Below are positions 52,994 to 64,000 of a stretch of 64,000 nt of DNA, piece after piece; the first letter of the stretch is position 1; each line of letters begins with the position of its first letter. Position numbers and translations under genes: made by a program. The notes beneath the pieces are model-generated. The model ran no database searches and was not told the origin of the DNA. It was given only the letters and a program-made list of their open reading frames with translations. The stretch lies in contig JAHDIQ010000005.1 in the NCBI GenBank assembly GCA_020630715.1, forward strand, positions 120,138-184,137. The letters are read 5' to 3'. This DNA is from Nonlabens sp. (GTDB lineage: Bacteria; Bacteroidota; Bacteroidia; Flavobacteriales; Flavobacteriaceae).

Positions 52994-53003
52994 TTTTAAG
53001 CCC

Positions 53004-53171
53004 CAATTTAGGACACGACGTTTTGTAAAAGTCTTTTTTAATAAGGTTTAGGAGATTTTTAATATTCTATTAATACAAAACCAGCCTCAAGAATGAGGCT
53101 GGCTTTGTATTTAAGCTATTGATAATCAAATATCAAAAACCTCAAAATTACTAAAGCATCAATTTAGGACA
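53004..53171. repeat. Direct repeat of caatttaggaca (53004 and 53160)
   Basis: Two copies of a 12-mer 156 bp apart, downstream-proximal to the transposase remnant's 5' end. May be fragmented IS ends. Confidence 0.35.
53075..53109. terminator. Orphan terminator-like hairpin
   Basis: Stem CCAGCCTCA/TGAGGCTGG with four-base loop AGAA, flanked by A and T residues. No intact gene ends immediately before it on either strand. Confidence 0.5.
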
Positions 53172-53392
53172 TTACCTTTAAAGCTGAAAATGCATTGATG
53201 ATTTTATTCTTATTTTAAAAGTAAATTGATTAAATCTTATTCGTTGATTGTTTGTAAAATTTCGATATCACGTATAATATTACGCATTACATCGAATAAA
53301 TATGTTTTTAAACCTTTTTTAAGATAATTTTATAGTTATTACCTAATAACGGTTAAACAAGTTTTAGATTTACTTTTTATCAAGCACGAACT

Positions 53393-56300
53393 ATGAGAAA
53401 TATTTACAATTGCCTAAAACCTCACTTTTCATCTAATAAATTAATTCTTTTAGCTTTATTATTTAGTTCTGCGCTAACGGCTCAAAACTGCATCGTTAAT
53501 GCCGGTGTTTTAAACGAAGTTATTTGTGCAGATGATATCTTAACATTGTCGGGTAATAATCCATTGCCACGTATAGGTGATGTAGAGTGGATTCAAATAT
53601 CAGGTCCATCTGTTATTATTGATACACCTAATTCTACGACCTCAACGGTCACGGGTATAGTAGGAGGGAATACTTATGGGTTTAGATATCAAGCAACTTG
53701 TGGTGATGGTATTCTTGCTTTTCAAGATAAAATAGTGACAGTTCAACCTATAACAATTGCAAATGCTGGCGGAGATATTGAGTTTTGCCCAGATACAATG
53801 GGTAATATTACAGTAAGTGGTAATCCAGTAGCATCCGGTGAAACTGGAATGTGGCAGATAGTTTCTAGTGGAAATGATGCAGGTGTTACTATAGACTTTC
53901 CTAATTCGGCAACAACTACTCTTACCATGCCTAATACAGCTTGTGGTATTACTACCATTGCATGGATCATCAGAGGTCCCAATTATGCGCCAGGTCAATT
54001 TTGTGAAACACGATCAGAAATAACAGTGACTAACTATGGAGGTGTTCAACCAGTAGATGCTGGTTTTGATCAAACGTTAGGGAACTGTTATACCACAACT
54101 TTATCTACTATGTTAGATGCAACATTTGGTGGTTGTAGCTTAAATGGGCAACAAGGCTCATGGAGTTTTGTAAGTGGTCCTGCGACTCCTACTTTTGCAA
54201 ATCCTAACGATGCTGATACGAGAGTGTCTGGTTTAGTAGAAGGTACATACACATTGCGATGGGCGGTAAGTGGCCCATGTTCTGACGATTCTGATACGAT
54301 GACTATTGTCGTGCCTCCACCTACACAGGATGTTACTAGTCAACCTACAAATCCTGTTAGGCTTACCCTTTGTGCTAATGGCATTACACAAGCGACGTTA
54401 GAAGGTGCCTTACCGTCTTTTAGTTCTGAAACTGTTTCATGGAGACAAGTTGGAGGATCAGATATTACTTTAATAGGCGGAGCAATTCAAAATCCAGGTT
54501 CTCCTACGACATTAATTACAGGGTTATCCTCCGCAGGTGCTCCGTATAGATTTAGATATACTATTATAAACCCTAATACGGGATGTGATACGTCCAGAGA
54601 TTATATTATCAACTTTAGAGGCTCATCTAGAACGATTACTGTAAATAATGGTGATGGGGTTTTAGAGGGTAGTTGTGGTCAGACTAATTTTACGGTGCCT
54701 ATTGCAACTACTGGTACGGGGAGTAATAGATATGTAATAGTAAGTGGTCCTGCAGGATCGACTTTAGGCCCTTTTCCTACTAGTCCTACAAATCCTGGCG
54801 GTTTGTTAGATTTAGACTTAACCACACCAGGTACTTATGTCTTAGAATTTTCAAGATCAGAATCAGGACAATTGCAAACAGGCTGTACGGATGGATTTGA
54901 TTCCTTAATTATTTTTGCCTCCGGAGCAGCAACTCCCGCTAATGCAGGTACAAATACTAATCTCGCTTGTGGAACTACAGTTGCTGATTTACAAGGGAAT
55001 GTTATCGCAACTGGAACGTCTCAGTGGAGTCAAGTGAGTGGTCCTACAACAGCGGTGATTGCAAATGAATTCGCTTCTAGCACTACGGCGTCAAATTTAA
55101 CTGCTGGATCGTATGTGTTTCAATATGTAACAACCGGTGGTGGTTTAAATTGTCCGCAGTCAGTTTCAGAAGTGACCATTAATGTTTCATCTGGAATTTT
55201 AACAGCTCCGGTTGCTGGTGCAGATCAAAACATTTGCTTTAACGCGCCTTCATACCTCTCCGGTAATATGCCTAGTGCAGGAGAATTTGGTACTTGGACA
55301 TTCGTCTCTGGTCCCGATACAATATCGTTTTCAGATATTAACGATCCTAATGCCGTTGCAACTGGATTTAATACACCTAACGCGACTTATATCTTAGAAT
55401 GGACTATAGATTACACAAATCCAGGTCCTATGGGTTGCGCTATGGCATCATCAGATTCTATTCAAATATTTACAGGTAGTGTAGCCTCACCAACAGTGGC
55501 AAATGCTGGCGGAGATGAATGTTTATCTGCTGCACCTGTAAATTTTAACCTTAGTGCAAATACACCAGCGATGGGTGAAGTAGGTACATGGACAGTAATT
55601 CCTACGACTGGAGCCGTTATCGTAGATCCAAATAACCCTAATAGTGCTGTAAACATAACAGTGGATCAAGAATATGAATTTACATGGACTATTGTTGATA
55701 GCGGTTCATCGTGTTCTCCTACTATGGATAGCATAACTGTAGTAACTCAAACTGGTGTGCCAGCAACAGCTGGTCCAGATCAATTAGGTGTTTGTGACAC
55801 TCAAGTAACTATGGCTGGTTCCCCAGTAGGTGGAGTTACAGGAACTTGGACTAGAGTTTCTGGGCCTGGTGGTTTTACAATTACAGATGTAAATAACCCG
55901 ACTACAACTATAGATTTTACCATTTCTGGGACTTACGTTTTTGAATGGTTGATAGAAGGTGGCTCTTGTCCATCCTCAGCAGATGAAGTAACTATTGAAA
56001 TAGGAATTCCTCCTACTGTTGCAACTGCTGGTCCTGACCAAGAAATTTGTAACGCGACCACTGTTAACCTAACCGGTAGTACTTATGATACTAATACAGA
56101 AATAGGAACTTGGTCTGTTTTATTACCGTCTCCTAGTAATCCTACCATCGTTAATCCTAGTGGACCAACAACACAGGTTACAGGGTTAGTTACAGGTTTT
56201 TATACCTTTAGATACGAAATTACGAGTTTAACAAATACGGTATGTCCTAGTACTTTTGAGGATGTCCTTGTTGAAGTAGTTGCTCCAGCTACTGCAAGAG

Positions 56301-59300
56301 CAGGAAATGGTGTTCTGGTATGTGATGTAGAGAACATAATTTTAATTGGTACAGAAGGTACAACGGGAACATGGAGTTTTACAAGTTCTACAGGTGGTAC
56401 ATCAACTATTACATATTCTAATAGCCCTACAAATAATAGTTTTACCGCAAATGCAACAGTAATCCCAGGCAACATTTATGAATTTACCTATACAACAGAT
56501 TCATATACATTTGTTTCTAATTCAACATGTCCTAGTACTACAGCTGCTGTTACTGTACAAATAGATCAGTCTCCTAGCGTAATTCCTGATGCTGGCCCAG
56601 ATCAGGATTTGTGTATCGATGATGTTTCAAGCACCGTAACCATGGCGGGAAATGATCCTAATACGGCACCGAACAGTGGAGTGATTGGAACTTGGGAAAT
56701 CACCTTTGAACCATCTAGTAGTAACGCTGTTATTACTAACCCTACAGATCCTAATACGACCATAACAGGAATGAATGTTCCTGGGCTTTATGTAATAGAA
56801 TGGAATTTTGAATCAGGATCTTGTGTAAATCTATCAGATCCAGTACGTGTTGTAATGTTTGAAGCTCCTAGCATCGCAGATGCTGGTGATGGAGACTCAC
56901 AGGCATGTCAGCTAGATTTTCAAACTAATGCAGTAGCACCATTGGTAGGTTTAGGAACTTGGTCTTTTGCAAATCCAGCAGACGATCCGTCTGGAGGCGA
57001 CGTTGTAATAGATAGTCCTAATAACCCTATCACGACACTTTCAAATATTACTACTTTAGGAACATACACTTTAACATGGACCGTGGCAAACAATCCACCA
57101 CCAGAGAATCCGCCTTTAGTGCCTCCATTATTTACAACTGGTAATTGTGCACCTACTACAGATACGATAATGGTAACATTTAATGATGTTCCACCTAGTG
57201 AAGCAGATGCTGGGCTAGATCAGACACTATGTGATGATACACAAACTAATCTTGCAGCAGTTCCAGTTACTTCTGGTATTGGAATATGGTCTCAAACTGC
57301 CGGAGCAGCAGCTACAATTACCGCGCCTAACAATCCTAATGCTTTAATTCTAGGTTTAACAGCAGGTGTTTATGAATTTACATGGACTACAACTACAACT
57401 AACGATGATGGCTGTGAATTTACAGATGTTGTACAAATAGAAGTTTTATCAACACCTATGACGGTAGAAGCTGGTCCTGACCAGTGCATTGCTGCATTTT
57501 CACCTCTAACTTTGGGAGCTATGCCAGTCACTATAGGTGTTGGTACTTGGTCCCAACTTTCTGGACCTAATACGGCAAATATTATTGATATTAATGATCC
57601 TAATACTACTGTTGCAGGAACTACAGTAGGTGTTTACGTTTTCCAATGGGAAGTGGATAATGGTATTTGTGACTCTCAATTAGATACAGTTACTATAGAA
57701 ATAAAAGCAATTGCAGATTTAGAGTTGTCTAAATCTGTAAATCCTTCAAGTGCTAATGTTGGAGATATAGTAACATTTACTGTTGCTATTTTTAACAATA
57801 ATGCAGATATTAATAATACCGACGCTACTGGTGTATCTGTAGAAGATATTATACCATCAGGTTATTCTTTAGTGCCAGGTACTGTTTCAAATGGCGGTGC
57901 ATTTCAAGCAGGTAATCAATCTCTTACTTGGACAAATCTTAATATACCAAATGGAACTACTTTAAATTTAACATATGATGTGATTATAAATGCATCGGGT
58001 TCTTATAATAATAACGCACAAATAACGGCAAGTGATAATTTTGATCCTGATAGTGATCCTACGAGTGATGAAAACACTGATGATAATAATGACGGATTAC
58101 CAGATGATGACGAAGCTACCACAGCTATAATAATAGAAGAAGCAGATTTATCACTAACTAAAACAGTAAGTCCATCCTCAGTAAGCGTAGGAGATACGGT
58201 AGTATTTACTATAACTACTGCTAATGCTGGACCAGATGATGCAACAGGTATTGAGGTTATAGACCAGTTACCAGTTGGTTATACTTATGTTTCTGACAAC
58301 TCTGGTGGCAGCTATAATAGTACTACAGGATTATGGATAGTAGGAACGGTAACGACTACAACACCAGCGGTTTTACAAATTACAGCAACTGTAAATACTC
58401 CTACTGGTGCTAGTGGTGAATACGCAAACTCAGCTCAAGTTACCGCAAGTGATCAAAACGATCCTAATAGTGACCCTAACAATAATGTCCCTAGTGAAGA
58501 TGATCAAGATGAAACAGCGATTACCTTAGAATCAGCTGATGTTAGTATCACAAAATCAGTTGATCCAGTATCTGGATCAGTTGGAGACATATTAACCTTT
58601 ACAGTACAAGTTTCAAATGCTGGTCCTGGTGATGCAACTGGAATTGATGTGGAAGATCTATTACCTAATGGATTTGATATTGTGCCAGGTAGTATTTCAA
58701 ATGGTGGATTATTTGTCGTAGGAAGCAATTCAATTACATGGACTGATTTATCACTATCTGATGGAGCAACACCTATTGTTTTAACTTATCAAGTTACAGT
58801 TAATAAAGTGGCTGATTATACAAATACAGTTCAGATTATTGCAAGTGATCTTGATGATCCAGATAGTAATCCAAATAATGATGATGGAGACCAAAGTGAA
58901 GATGATGAAGCTACTTCAACTTTTGTTATTCAAGAAGCAGATCTTTCTTTAGTTAAAACAGTAGCCCCAACTAATGCCACTGTAGGAGACAACGTTACTT
59001 TTACAATCGTTGTTACTAACGCAGGCGCAGATGACGCTACAAATGTTGAAGTTTTAGATCAAATACCTTCCGGATTTACTTACGTAAGCGATGATTCTAC
59101 AGGCGCATATAATTCAACAACTGGTTTATGGAATATACCTATTATATCAGGACCTAATGGTACTGCTACTTTAAACATTATAGCCACTATAAACGCCCCA
59201 ACTGGAGTGATGGGTGAATATACAAATGTTGCTCAAGTAACGGCGAGCGATCAATTTGATCCTAACTCTACACCAGACAATGATGATGGAGATCAGGATG

Positions 59301-62300
59301 AGAATGATGAGAGTGCCGTAACGTTAGTACCTCAGAGTGCAGATTTAAGCATTGCTAAATCGATCAGTGACTCGACGCCAAATGTGGGTGACACGGTGAC
59401 CTTTACCATAACGGTAAGTAATGATGGTGCGAGTGATGCTACCGGTGTAGATGTACTAGATATGGTACCAGCAGGTTATACTATAGTAGCACCAGTAACT
59501 GGAGCAACAGTAACCGGTACAGATATATTATGGTCAGGTTTAAGCGTTACCGCAAGCGGTACGACAGTAGTAAGTTTTGACGCTGTAGTAAATGCACCGA
59601 GTGGTGTAGTAGGAGAATACAGAAACAATGTAGCGGTAACAGCAAGTGATCAGTATGATCCAGACAGTGATCCAAATAGCGATGCAAATACGGATGATAA
59701 TGGCGATGGAATAGCAGATGATGATGAAGCTTTCGCGGAAGCGGTGATCCAACAAGCCGACTTGAGTATCGAGAAGAGTGCAGATAATATGAGTCCTAAT
59801 GTAGGAGATACGGTAACGTTCACCTTGGTGGTAACAAATGCAGGACCAGACGTAGCGACCGGCGTGGATGTAGAAGATGTATTACCAGTAGGCTTTACGT
59901 TAGTAGCAGTAAACAATGGAGGAACAGCCACGGGTAATACCGCCAGCTGGACAGCATTAACAGTCCCATCAAACAATGGAACAGTAGCGTTAACCTACAC
60001 CGCTAGTGTAAATACACCAACAGGTGTAGCAGGAGAGTATACCAATAGTACACAAATCACAGCAAGCGATCAGTACGATCCAGATAGTGATCCAGATACA
60101 GATGCAACCTCAGATGATAATGGTGATGGTATATCAGATGATGATGAAGATGCGATTACCTTAGTACCACCAGTAGCAGATCTATCGATTGTAAAAGGCT
60201 TACAATCCGGTAGTGCGACACCAGAAGTAGGTGATGTATTAGTGTATGTATTAACAATAACAAACAATGGTACAAGTGATGCAAGTGGAGTAGATGTAGA
60301 AGATGTCTTACCATTAGGTTTAACCCTAGGAACGGTAAACGATGGTGGCGTAGCATCGGCAAACACTGCAATCTGGAGTAACCTGAGCGTCCCTACAAAT
60401 GGTACGATAACAGTAACCTATGAGGCGACGGTAAATGCCCCAACAGGTGTAGTAGATGAGTACTTGAACCTAGCTCAGATTACGGCAAGTGATCAGTTTG
60501 ATCCTAATAGTGATCCAAGTACCGATGAAACAGTAGATGATAATGGAGATGGCGTATCAGATAATGATGAGACTGATTTTATAGTCGTGCCTAACACGGC
60601 AGATTTAAGTTTAGCAAAGAGTGTAGTAGAGCCAGGACCCTATAATGTAGGCGATGTGATTACCTATCAGGTAGTGATTAGTAATGCAGGCTTAAGTGAT
60701 GCAACCGGTGTAAGTGTGTCAGATGTATTACCAGCAGGCTTTAGTATCGTATCAGGAACTATTGATAATGGCGGAGTTTATAACGCAGGAAACACGAGCA
60801 TCGATTGGAGCAATTTAAGTGTAGCTAATGCAGGAAGTACCACGGTAAGTTACCAAGTAACGGTAAACGCACCGACGGGTACATCAGGTGAGTACACTAA
60901 TGTAGCCCAAGTAACGGGAAGCGATCAGTTTGATCCAGACTCGATGACAGACAATGACGATGGAGATCAGAGTGAAGATGATGAAGATGCCAATACGATC
61001 ATGATCGAGAGTGCCGATCTACAATTAGAGAAATCAGTAGTAGATGCATCAACGGTATTACCGCCAAATGTAGGCGACGTGATTACGTTCCAGTTAGAGT
61101 TAACTAACTTAGGAACAAGTGAAGCTACTAATGTAAGTTTAGAAGATGTAGTACCAAGCGGTTACACTATAGGAACGATCAATAATGGAGGCGTAGCGAC
61201 AGGAAACACGATCGTGTGGAATATAGCCAGTGTAGTAGCAACCGCAGGAAGCAATGTAGCTACAGTGACTTATGAGGTAACGGTAAACGCCCCAACTGGA
61301 GTGATGGGTGAATATACAAATGTTGCTCAAGTAACGGCGAGCGATCAATTTGATCCTAACTCTACACCAGACAATGATGATGGAGATCAGGATGAGAATG
61401 ATGAGAGTGCCGTAACGTTAGTACCTCAGAGTGCAGATTTAAGCATTGCTAAATCGATCAGTGACTCGACGCCAAATGTGGGTGACACGGTGACCTTTAC
61501 CATAACGGTAAGTAATGATGGTGCGAGTGATGCTACCGGTGTAGATGTACTAGATATGGTACCAGCAGGTTATACTATAGTAGCACCAGTAACTGGAGCA
61601 ACAGTAACCGGTACAGATATATTATGGTCAGGTTTAAGCGTTACCGCAAGCGGTACGACAGTAGTAAGTTTTGACGCTGTAGTAAATGCACCGAGTGGTG
61701 TAGTAGGAGAATACAGAAACAATGTAGCGGTAACAGCAAGTGATCAGTATGATCCAGACAGTGATCCAAACAGCGATGCAAATACGGATGACAATGGTGA
61801 TGGAATAGGAGATGATGATGAAGCTAGTGTAGGAGCAACTATACAGCAGGCAGATTTAAGTCTAGTTAAGACAGTGGATAATCTGATGCCTAATGTAGGA
61901 GATACAGTAACATTTACTTTAACAGTGAGTAATGCAGGACCTGATGATGCAACTAATGTTGCCTTAACAGATATAGTTCCAGCAGGATTTACACTTCTTA
62001 CTGTAAATAATGGTACAGCAACAGGTAATACTGCAAACTGGACTGGAATTACAGTGTTAACTAATAATGGTACAAGTACAGTTACTTATACAGCGGTTGT
62101 GAATGCACCTACTGGAGCTATTGATGAATATCTTAACAATGCACAGATATCAGCAAGTGATCAATATGATCCAGATAGTGATCCTACAACTGGTAATACT
62201 ATAGATGATAATGGAGATGGTTCACTTGAAGATGATGATGAGGCAAGTCTATTAGTAAATCCTAATGTAGCAGATTTATCCCTTGTAAAAAGAGTAGTTG

Positions 62301-64000
62301 ATAATGATATCACTCCATTAGTAGGAACTGAGATTACTTTTGAAATCATTGTAACTAATGATGGTCCTCAAAACGCAACTGGTGTTCAAGTGATAGATTT
62401 ATTACCATCTGGCTATGACTTTGTACTGTACAGTTCAACAACTGGAGTGTATGATGAAAATACAGGACTGTGGAATGTAGGTAATCTTGCAAGTGGTGCA
62501 AGTGAAACTTTGCTCATAGACGTTTTAGTTAATGCAACAGGTGATTACTTTAATGTAACAGAGGTTACTATATCAGATGTGTTTGATATAGATTCTCAAC
62601 CTAATAATGATGACGGTGATCAAAGTCAAGATGATGAAGCAAATGCTCAGGTGACACCTATTCCTATTACGGTAGATTTAGAGGTGACTAAGGAAGTTGT
62701 TGATAATGATACAACGCCATTAGTAGGTACAGAAATCACATTTGAAATTACTGTTACTAACACAGGAAACCAAGATGCGACAGGTGTACAATTGACAGAT
62801 TTACTACCATCTGGTTATGACTTTGTATTGTACAGTTCTACAACTGGATCTTATGATGAGATTACAGGATTATGGAATATAGGTAATCTATCAAGCGGTG
62901 CGACAGAAACATTACTTATTGATGTATTAGTTCTAGCGACTGGAGATTATCTTAACGTTACTGAAATAACAGCGGTTAATGAAACAGACGTAGATTCTGC
63001 TCCTAATAATGATGATGGAGATCAAAGTGAAGATGATGAAGCTAGCGCCTTAACGGTTCCAGTTCCTATCTCTATAGATTTAGAAGTAGCTAAAGATGTT
63101 GTAGATAATGATATAACTCCATTAATAGGTACCGAAATTACATTTGAAATTACTGTTACTAACACAGGAAACCAAGATGCGACAGGTGTACAATTGACAG
63201 ATTTACTACCATCTGGTTATGACTTTGTATTGTACAGTTCTACAACTGGATCTTATGATGAGATTACGGGATTATGGAATATAGGTAACCTAGCAATAGG
63301 AGCAACAGAAACATTACTTATTGATGTGTTAGTTCTAGCTACTGGAGATTATCTAAACATAACTGAAATCACTAGTGCAAATGAAACAGATATTGATTCT
63401 GCACCTAATAATGATGATGGAGATCAAAGTGAAGATGATGAAGCGAGTGCCATTACTATTCCAGTAGTAGCAGTTGCAGATTTATCTCTTACTAAAGATG
63501 TGGTAAATGGAAACACAACTCCACAAGTAGGAGATCAAATATCTTTTGAAATTGCGGTTACAAATGATGGTCCAGAAGATGCTACTAATGTGAGTGTGTC
63601 TGATTTATTGCCATCAGGTTTTGACTTTATAATTTATAGTTCTTCAACTGGTGTCTATGATGAGATCACTGGAATATGGACGGTAGGTAATCTTGCAAAT
63701 GGTAGTACAGAAACATTAATTATAGATGTTACAGTACTAGGCTCTGGAGTTTACTTGAATACGGCACAAGTTGTTTCTAGTGACGTGTTAGATAATGACT
63801 CCGCTCCTAATAATGATGATGGAGATCAAAGTGAAGATGATGAAGATGCAGTGTTAATTACTCCTGTAGACGCCATGTCAGATTTATCCATTAGTAAAAC
63901 AGTGGTAAACGATCTTACTATGGTGAATCCTGGTGACTTTATCACATTCCAGATTGTAGTTACTAATGATGGGCCTGACACAGCTACTGGAGTAGAAGTA
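53393..64000 (+). CDS. Giant secreted adhesin with PKD/SprB-like and DUF11 repeats (3' end beyond window)
   Basis: Open for 3,536 codons from ATG 53393 to the window edge; I followed the frame by checking each repeat start. Signal peptide is [17 protein letters not shown] after a basic start. Residues about 30-1440 hold about 13 PKD/SprB-like modules opening with AGxDQxxC-type motifs and ending in an F-x-W/Y strand. From 57713 at least 16 DUF11 modules of 131-143 residues follow, each starting ADLSxxK and ending in an acidic DPDSDPN..DDNGDG.SDDDEA linker that looks Ca2+-binding. A surface protein of the SprB/gliding or adhesion class is likely. A T9SS sorting domain would be expected beyond the window. 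Confidence 0.93.
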   Translation, partial: MRNIYNCLKPHFSSNKLILLALLFSSALTAQNCIVNAGVLNEVICADDILTLSGNNPLPRIGDVEWIQISGPSVIIDTPNSTTSTVTGIVGGNTYGFRYQATCGDGILAFQDKIVTVQPITIANAGGDIEFCPDTMGNITVSGNPVASGETGMWQIVSSGNDAGVTIDFPNSATTTLTMPNTACGITTIAWIIRGPNYAPGQFCETRSEITVTNYGGVQPVDAGFDQTLGNCYTTTLSTMLDATFGGCSLNGQQGSWSFVSGPATPTFANPNDADTRVSGLVEGTYTLRWAVSGPCSDDSDTMTIVVPPPTQDVTSQPTNPVRLTLCANGITQATLEGALPSFSSETVSWRQVGGSDITLIGGAIQNPGSPTTLITGLSSAGAPYRFRYTIINPNTGCDTSRDYIINFRGSSRTITVNNGDGVLEGSCGQTNFTVPIATTGTGSNRYVIVSGPAGSTLGPFPTSPTNPGGLLDLDLTTPGTYVLEFSRSESGQLQTGCTDGFDSLIIFASGAATPANAGTNTNLACGTTVADLQGNVIATGTSQWSQVSGPTTAVIANEFASSTTASNLTAGSYVFQYVTTGGGLNCPQSVSEVTINVSSGILTAPVAGADQNICFNAPSYLSGNMPSAGEFGTWTFVSGPDTISFSDINDPNAVATGFNTPNATYILEWTIDYTNPGPMGCAMASSDSIQIFTGSVASPTVANAGGDECLSAAPVNFNLSANTPAMGEVGTWTVIPTTGAVIVDPNNPNSAVNITVDQEYEFTWTIVDSGSSCSPTMDSITVVTQTGVPATAGPDQLGVCDTQVTMAGSPVGGVTGTWTRVSGPGGFTITDVNNPTTTIDFTISGTYVFEWLIEGGSCPSSADEVTIEIGIPPTVATAGPDQEICNATTVNLTGSTYDTNTEIGTWSVLLPSPSNPTIVNPSGPTTQVTGLVTGFYTFRYEITSLTNTVCPSTFEDVLVEVVAPATARAGNGVLVCDVENIILIGTEGTTGTWSFTSSTGGTSTITYSNSPTNNSFTANATVIPGNIYEFTYTTDSYTFVSNSTCPSTTAAVTVQIDQSPSVIPDAGPDQDLCIDDVSSTVTMAGNDPNTAPNSGVIGTWEITFEPSSSNAVITNPTDPNTTITGMNVPGLYVIEWNFESGSCVNLSDPVRVVMFEAPSIADAGDGDSQACQLDFQTNAVAPLVGLGTWSFANPADDPSGGDVVIDSPNNPITTLSNITTLGTYTLTWTVANNPPPENPPLVPPLFTTGNCAPTTDTIMVTFNDVPPSEADAGLDQTLCDDTQTNLAAVPVTSGIGIWSQTAGAAATITAPNNPNALILGLTAGVYEFTWTTTTTNDDGCEFTDVVQIEVLSTPMTVEAGPDQCIAAFSPLTLGAMPVTIGVGTWSQLSGPNTANIIDINDPNTTVAGTTVGVYVFQWEVDNGICDSQLDTVTIEIKAIADLELSKSVNPSSANVGDIVTFTVAIFNNNADINNTDATGVSVEDIIPSGYSLVPGTVSNGGAFQAGNQSLTWTNLNIPNGTTLNLTYDVIINASGSYNNNAQITASDNFDPDSDPTSDENTDDNNDGLPDDDEATTAIIIEEADLSLTKTVSPSSVSVGDTVVFTITTANAGPDDATGIEVIDQLPVGYTYVSDNSGGSYNSTTGLWIVGTVTTTTPAVLQITATVNTPTGASGEYANSAQVTASDQNDPNSDPNNNVPSEDDQDETAITLESADVSITKSVDPVSGSVGDILTFTVQVSNAGPGDATGIDVEDLLPNGFDIVPGSISNGGLFVVGSNSITWTDLSLSDGATPIVLTYQVTVNKVADYTNTVQIIASDLDDPDSNPNNDDGDQSEDDEATSTFVIQEADLSLVKTVAPTNATVGDNVTFTIVVTNAGADDATNVEVLDQIPSGFTYVSDDSTGAYNSTTGLWNIPIISGPNGTATLNIIATINAPTGVMGEYTNVAQVTASDQFDPNSTPDNDDGDQDENDESAVTLVPQSADLSIAKSISDSTPNVGDTVTFTITVSNDGASDATGVDVLDMVPAGYTIVAPVTGATVTGTDILWSGLSVTASGTTVVSFDAVVNAPSGVVGEYRNNVAVTASDQYDPDSDPNSDANTDDNGDGIADDDEAFAEAVIQQADLSIEKSADNMSPNVGDTVTFTLVVTNAGPDVATGVDVEDVLPVGFTLVAVNNGGTATGNTASWTALTVPSNNGTVALTYTASVNTPTGVAGEYTNSTQITASDQYDPDSDPDTDATSDDNGDGISDDDEDAITLVPPVADLSIVKGLQSGSATPEVGDVLVYVLTITNNGTSDASGVDVEDVLPLGLTLGTVNDGGVASANTAIWSNLSVPTNGTITVTYEATVNAPTGVVDEYLNLAQITASDQFDPNSDPSTDETVDDNGDGVSDNDETDFIVVPNTADLSLAKSVVEPGPYNVGDVITYQVVISNAGLSDATGVSVSDVLPAGFSIVSGTIDNGGVYNAGNTSIDWSNLSVANAGSTTVSYQVTVNAPTGTSGEYTNVAQVTGSDQFDPDSMTDNDDGDQSEDDEDANTIMIESADLQLEKSVVDASTVLPPNVGDVITFQLELTNLGTSEATNVSLEDVVPSGYTIGTINNGGVATGNTIVWNIASVVATAGSNVATVTYEVTVNAPTGVMGEYTNVAQVTASDQFDPNSTPDNDDGDQDENDESAVTLVPQSADLSIAKSISDSTPNVGDTVTFTITVSNDGASDATGVDVLDMVPAGYTIVAPVTGATVTGTDILWSGLSVTASGTTVVSFDAVVNAPSGVVGEYRNNVAVTASDQYDPDSDPNSDANTDDNGDGIGDDDEASVGATIQQADLSLVKTVDNLMPNVGDTVTFTLTVSNAGPDDATNVALTDIVPAGFTLLTVNNGTATGNTANWTGITVLTNNGTSTVTYTAVVNAPTGAIDEYLNNAQISASDQYDPDSDPTTGNTIDDNGDGSLEDDDEASLLVNPNVADLSLVKRVVDNDITPLVGTEITFEIIVTNDGPQNATGVQVIDLLPSGYDFVLYSSTTGVYDENTGLWNVGNLASGASETLLIDVLVNATGDYFNVTEVTISDVFDIDSQPNNDDGDQSQDDEANAQVTPIPITVDLEVTKEVVDNDTTPLVGTEITFEITVTNTGNQDATGVQLTDLLPSGYDFVLYSSTTGSYDEITGLWNIGNLSSGATETLLIDVLVLATGDYLNVTEITAVNETDVDSAPNNDDGDQSEDDEASALTVPVPISIDLEVAKDVVDNDITPLIGTEITFEITVTNTGNQDATGVQLTDLLPSGYDFVLYSSTTGSYDEITGLWNIGNLAIGATETLLIDVLVLATGDYLNITEITSANETDIDSAPNNDDGDQSEDDEASAITIPVVAVADLSLTKDVVNGNTTPQVGDQISFEIAVTNDGPEDATNVSVSDLLPSGFDFIIYSSSTGVYDEITGIWTVGNLANGSTETLIIDVTVLGSGVYLNTAQVVSSDVLDNDSAPNNDDGDQSEDDEDAVLITPVDAMSDLSISKTVVNDLTMVNPGDFITFQIVVTNDGPDTATGVEV
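59190..59676 (+). repeat. Perfect direct repeat, first copy (487 bp)
   Basis: Base-for-base the same as 61284-61770 by visual comparison. The offset is 2,094 bp, a multiple of three. First difference is T59677 against C61771. Confidence 0.9.
59729..59743. repeat. Palindrome near-copy GCTTTCGCGGAAGCG inside the adhesin
   Basis: One base from the dispersed core. Reads A-F-A-E-A in frame, where the sister module at 61823 reads A-S-V-G-A with the same length. Confidence 0.7.
61284..61770 (+). repeat. Perfect direct repeat, second copy (487 bp)
   Basis: Second copy of 59190-59676, spanning the end of one DUF11 module and most of the next. Confidence 0.9.
62738..62865 (+). repeat. 128-bp perfect direct repeat in the adhesin, first copy
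   Basis: Identical to 63140-63267; offset 402 bp (134 codons), one DUF11 period. Confidence 0.85.
63140..63267 (+). repeat. 128-bp perfect direct repeat in the adhesin, second copy
   Basis: Identical to 62738-62865. Confidence 0.85.

Larger units (their letters stand above)
52994..53392. other. Gene-free 399-bp stretch before the giant adhesin
   Basis: A/T-rich. It holds a terminator-like hairpin (53075-53109) and the 12-mer caatttaggaca twice (53004-53015 and 53160-53171), possibly repeated IS-end sequence. No exact -7 box is visible close to the adhesin ATG; tactttttatcaagc near 53371 is the nearest. Confidence 0.5.
57713..64000 (+). repeat. At least 16 tandem DUF11 modules in the adhesin
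   Basis: Module starts (codon for the Ala of ADL or its replacement): 57713, 58142, 58535, 58937, 59339, 59756, 60176, 60599, 61013, 61433, 61850, 62270, 62672, 63074, 63476, 63878 (last one cut by the window). All are in one frame. Confidence 0.92.

Noticed and set aside
52280-53040. Terminal inverted repeats and target duplication of the IS1 relic
   Set aside because: No pair of matching ends could be found; the caatttaggaca copies are direct and lie on one side only.
53642-62349. Minus-strand open frames within 53.6-62.3 kb
   Set aside because: They are shadows of the giant plus-strand adhesin: repetitive, valine/threonine/serine-rich, with no starts or motifs of their own. The plus frame is continuously open and has recognisable modules.
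57713-64000. Possible CRISPR array in the repeat-rich region
   Set aside because: The repeats are long (about 400 bp), coding, in frame and diverged; no short identical repeats with unique spacers are present. The CAGTCT tract at 15.3 kb also lacks spacers.

Overview
The window is a chromosomal segment of a low-GC member of the Bacteroidota, almost certainly a (probably marine) Flavobacteriaceae close to Nonlabens/Dokdonia-type genera. The evidence is a T9SS C-terminal sorting domain, a fused OlsF-type ornithine-lipid synthase, a RemB-like gliding protein, promoters of the Bacteroidota form TAnnTTTG, weak Shine-Dalgarno signals with several TTG starts, and flavobacterial-style long S16 and Pth proteins. 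Genus is inference; no rRNA lies in the window.

Layout. 1-5.6 kb: 3' part of an SDR threonine-dehydrogenase-like gene, a TerB-like gene, then a tight minus-strand operon of a coiled-coil protein, a roadblock/longin-like protein, a Rab/Ras-like small GTPase and a hybrid histidine kinase whose ATP-binding and receiver sites look dead, with fbp immediately upstream. 5.7-10.4 kb: GNAT, aspartokinase, olsF and a carboxypeptidase-regulatory-like protein. 10.5-21.6 kb: minus-strand housekeeping block (TM2 protein, VOC protein, 2-hydroxyacid dehydrogenase, MgtE, RsmA, four-helix-bundle S23 protein bracketed by CAGTCT-type repeats, DUF4286, TPR protein, SerS, a gamma-carboxylase-like HTTM protein, RibF). 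21.7-31.8 kb: a secreted T9SS metallopeptidase, Pth, L25, Prs, tRNA-Leu(CAA), HupE-like protein, dCMP deaminase, S41 protease, MarC, DUF3109. 32-40.8 kb: nrdB-nrdA, pckA, DUF423, saccharopine-dehydrogenase-like protein, a zinc peptidase and a truncated haemoglobin. 40.8-52.1 kb: RemB-like protein, TonB, two lipoproteins, glutaryl-CoA-dehydrogenase-like enzyme, rpsP-rimM-trmN operon, a retropepsin-like protein, TatD, an acyltransferase and asparaginase. 52.1-64 kb: tRNA-Ser(GGA), a decayed IS1-family transposase, and the first 3,536 codons of a giant secreted adhesin that runs off the window.

Three things stand out. (i) The 16-bp palindrome CGCTTTCGCGAAAGCG occurs ten times perfectly, with five near-copies or 14-mer copies. 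It lies between genes and inside genes, where it is read in frame as RFRES or AFAKA. (ii) The GTPase / roadblock-like / pseudo-histidine-kinase operon looks like an uncharacterised bacterial small-GTPase switch. (iii) The giant adhesin has about 13 PKD/SprB-like modules followed by at least 16 DUF11 modules. It carries a roughly 487-bp perfect internal repeat that could mediate in-frame loss or gain of 698 residues, and a block of repeats that appears to use different codons.
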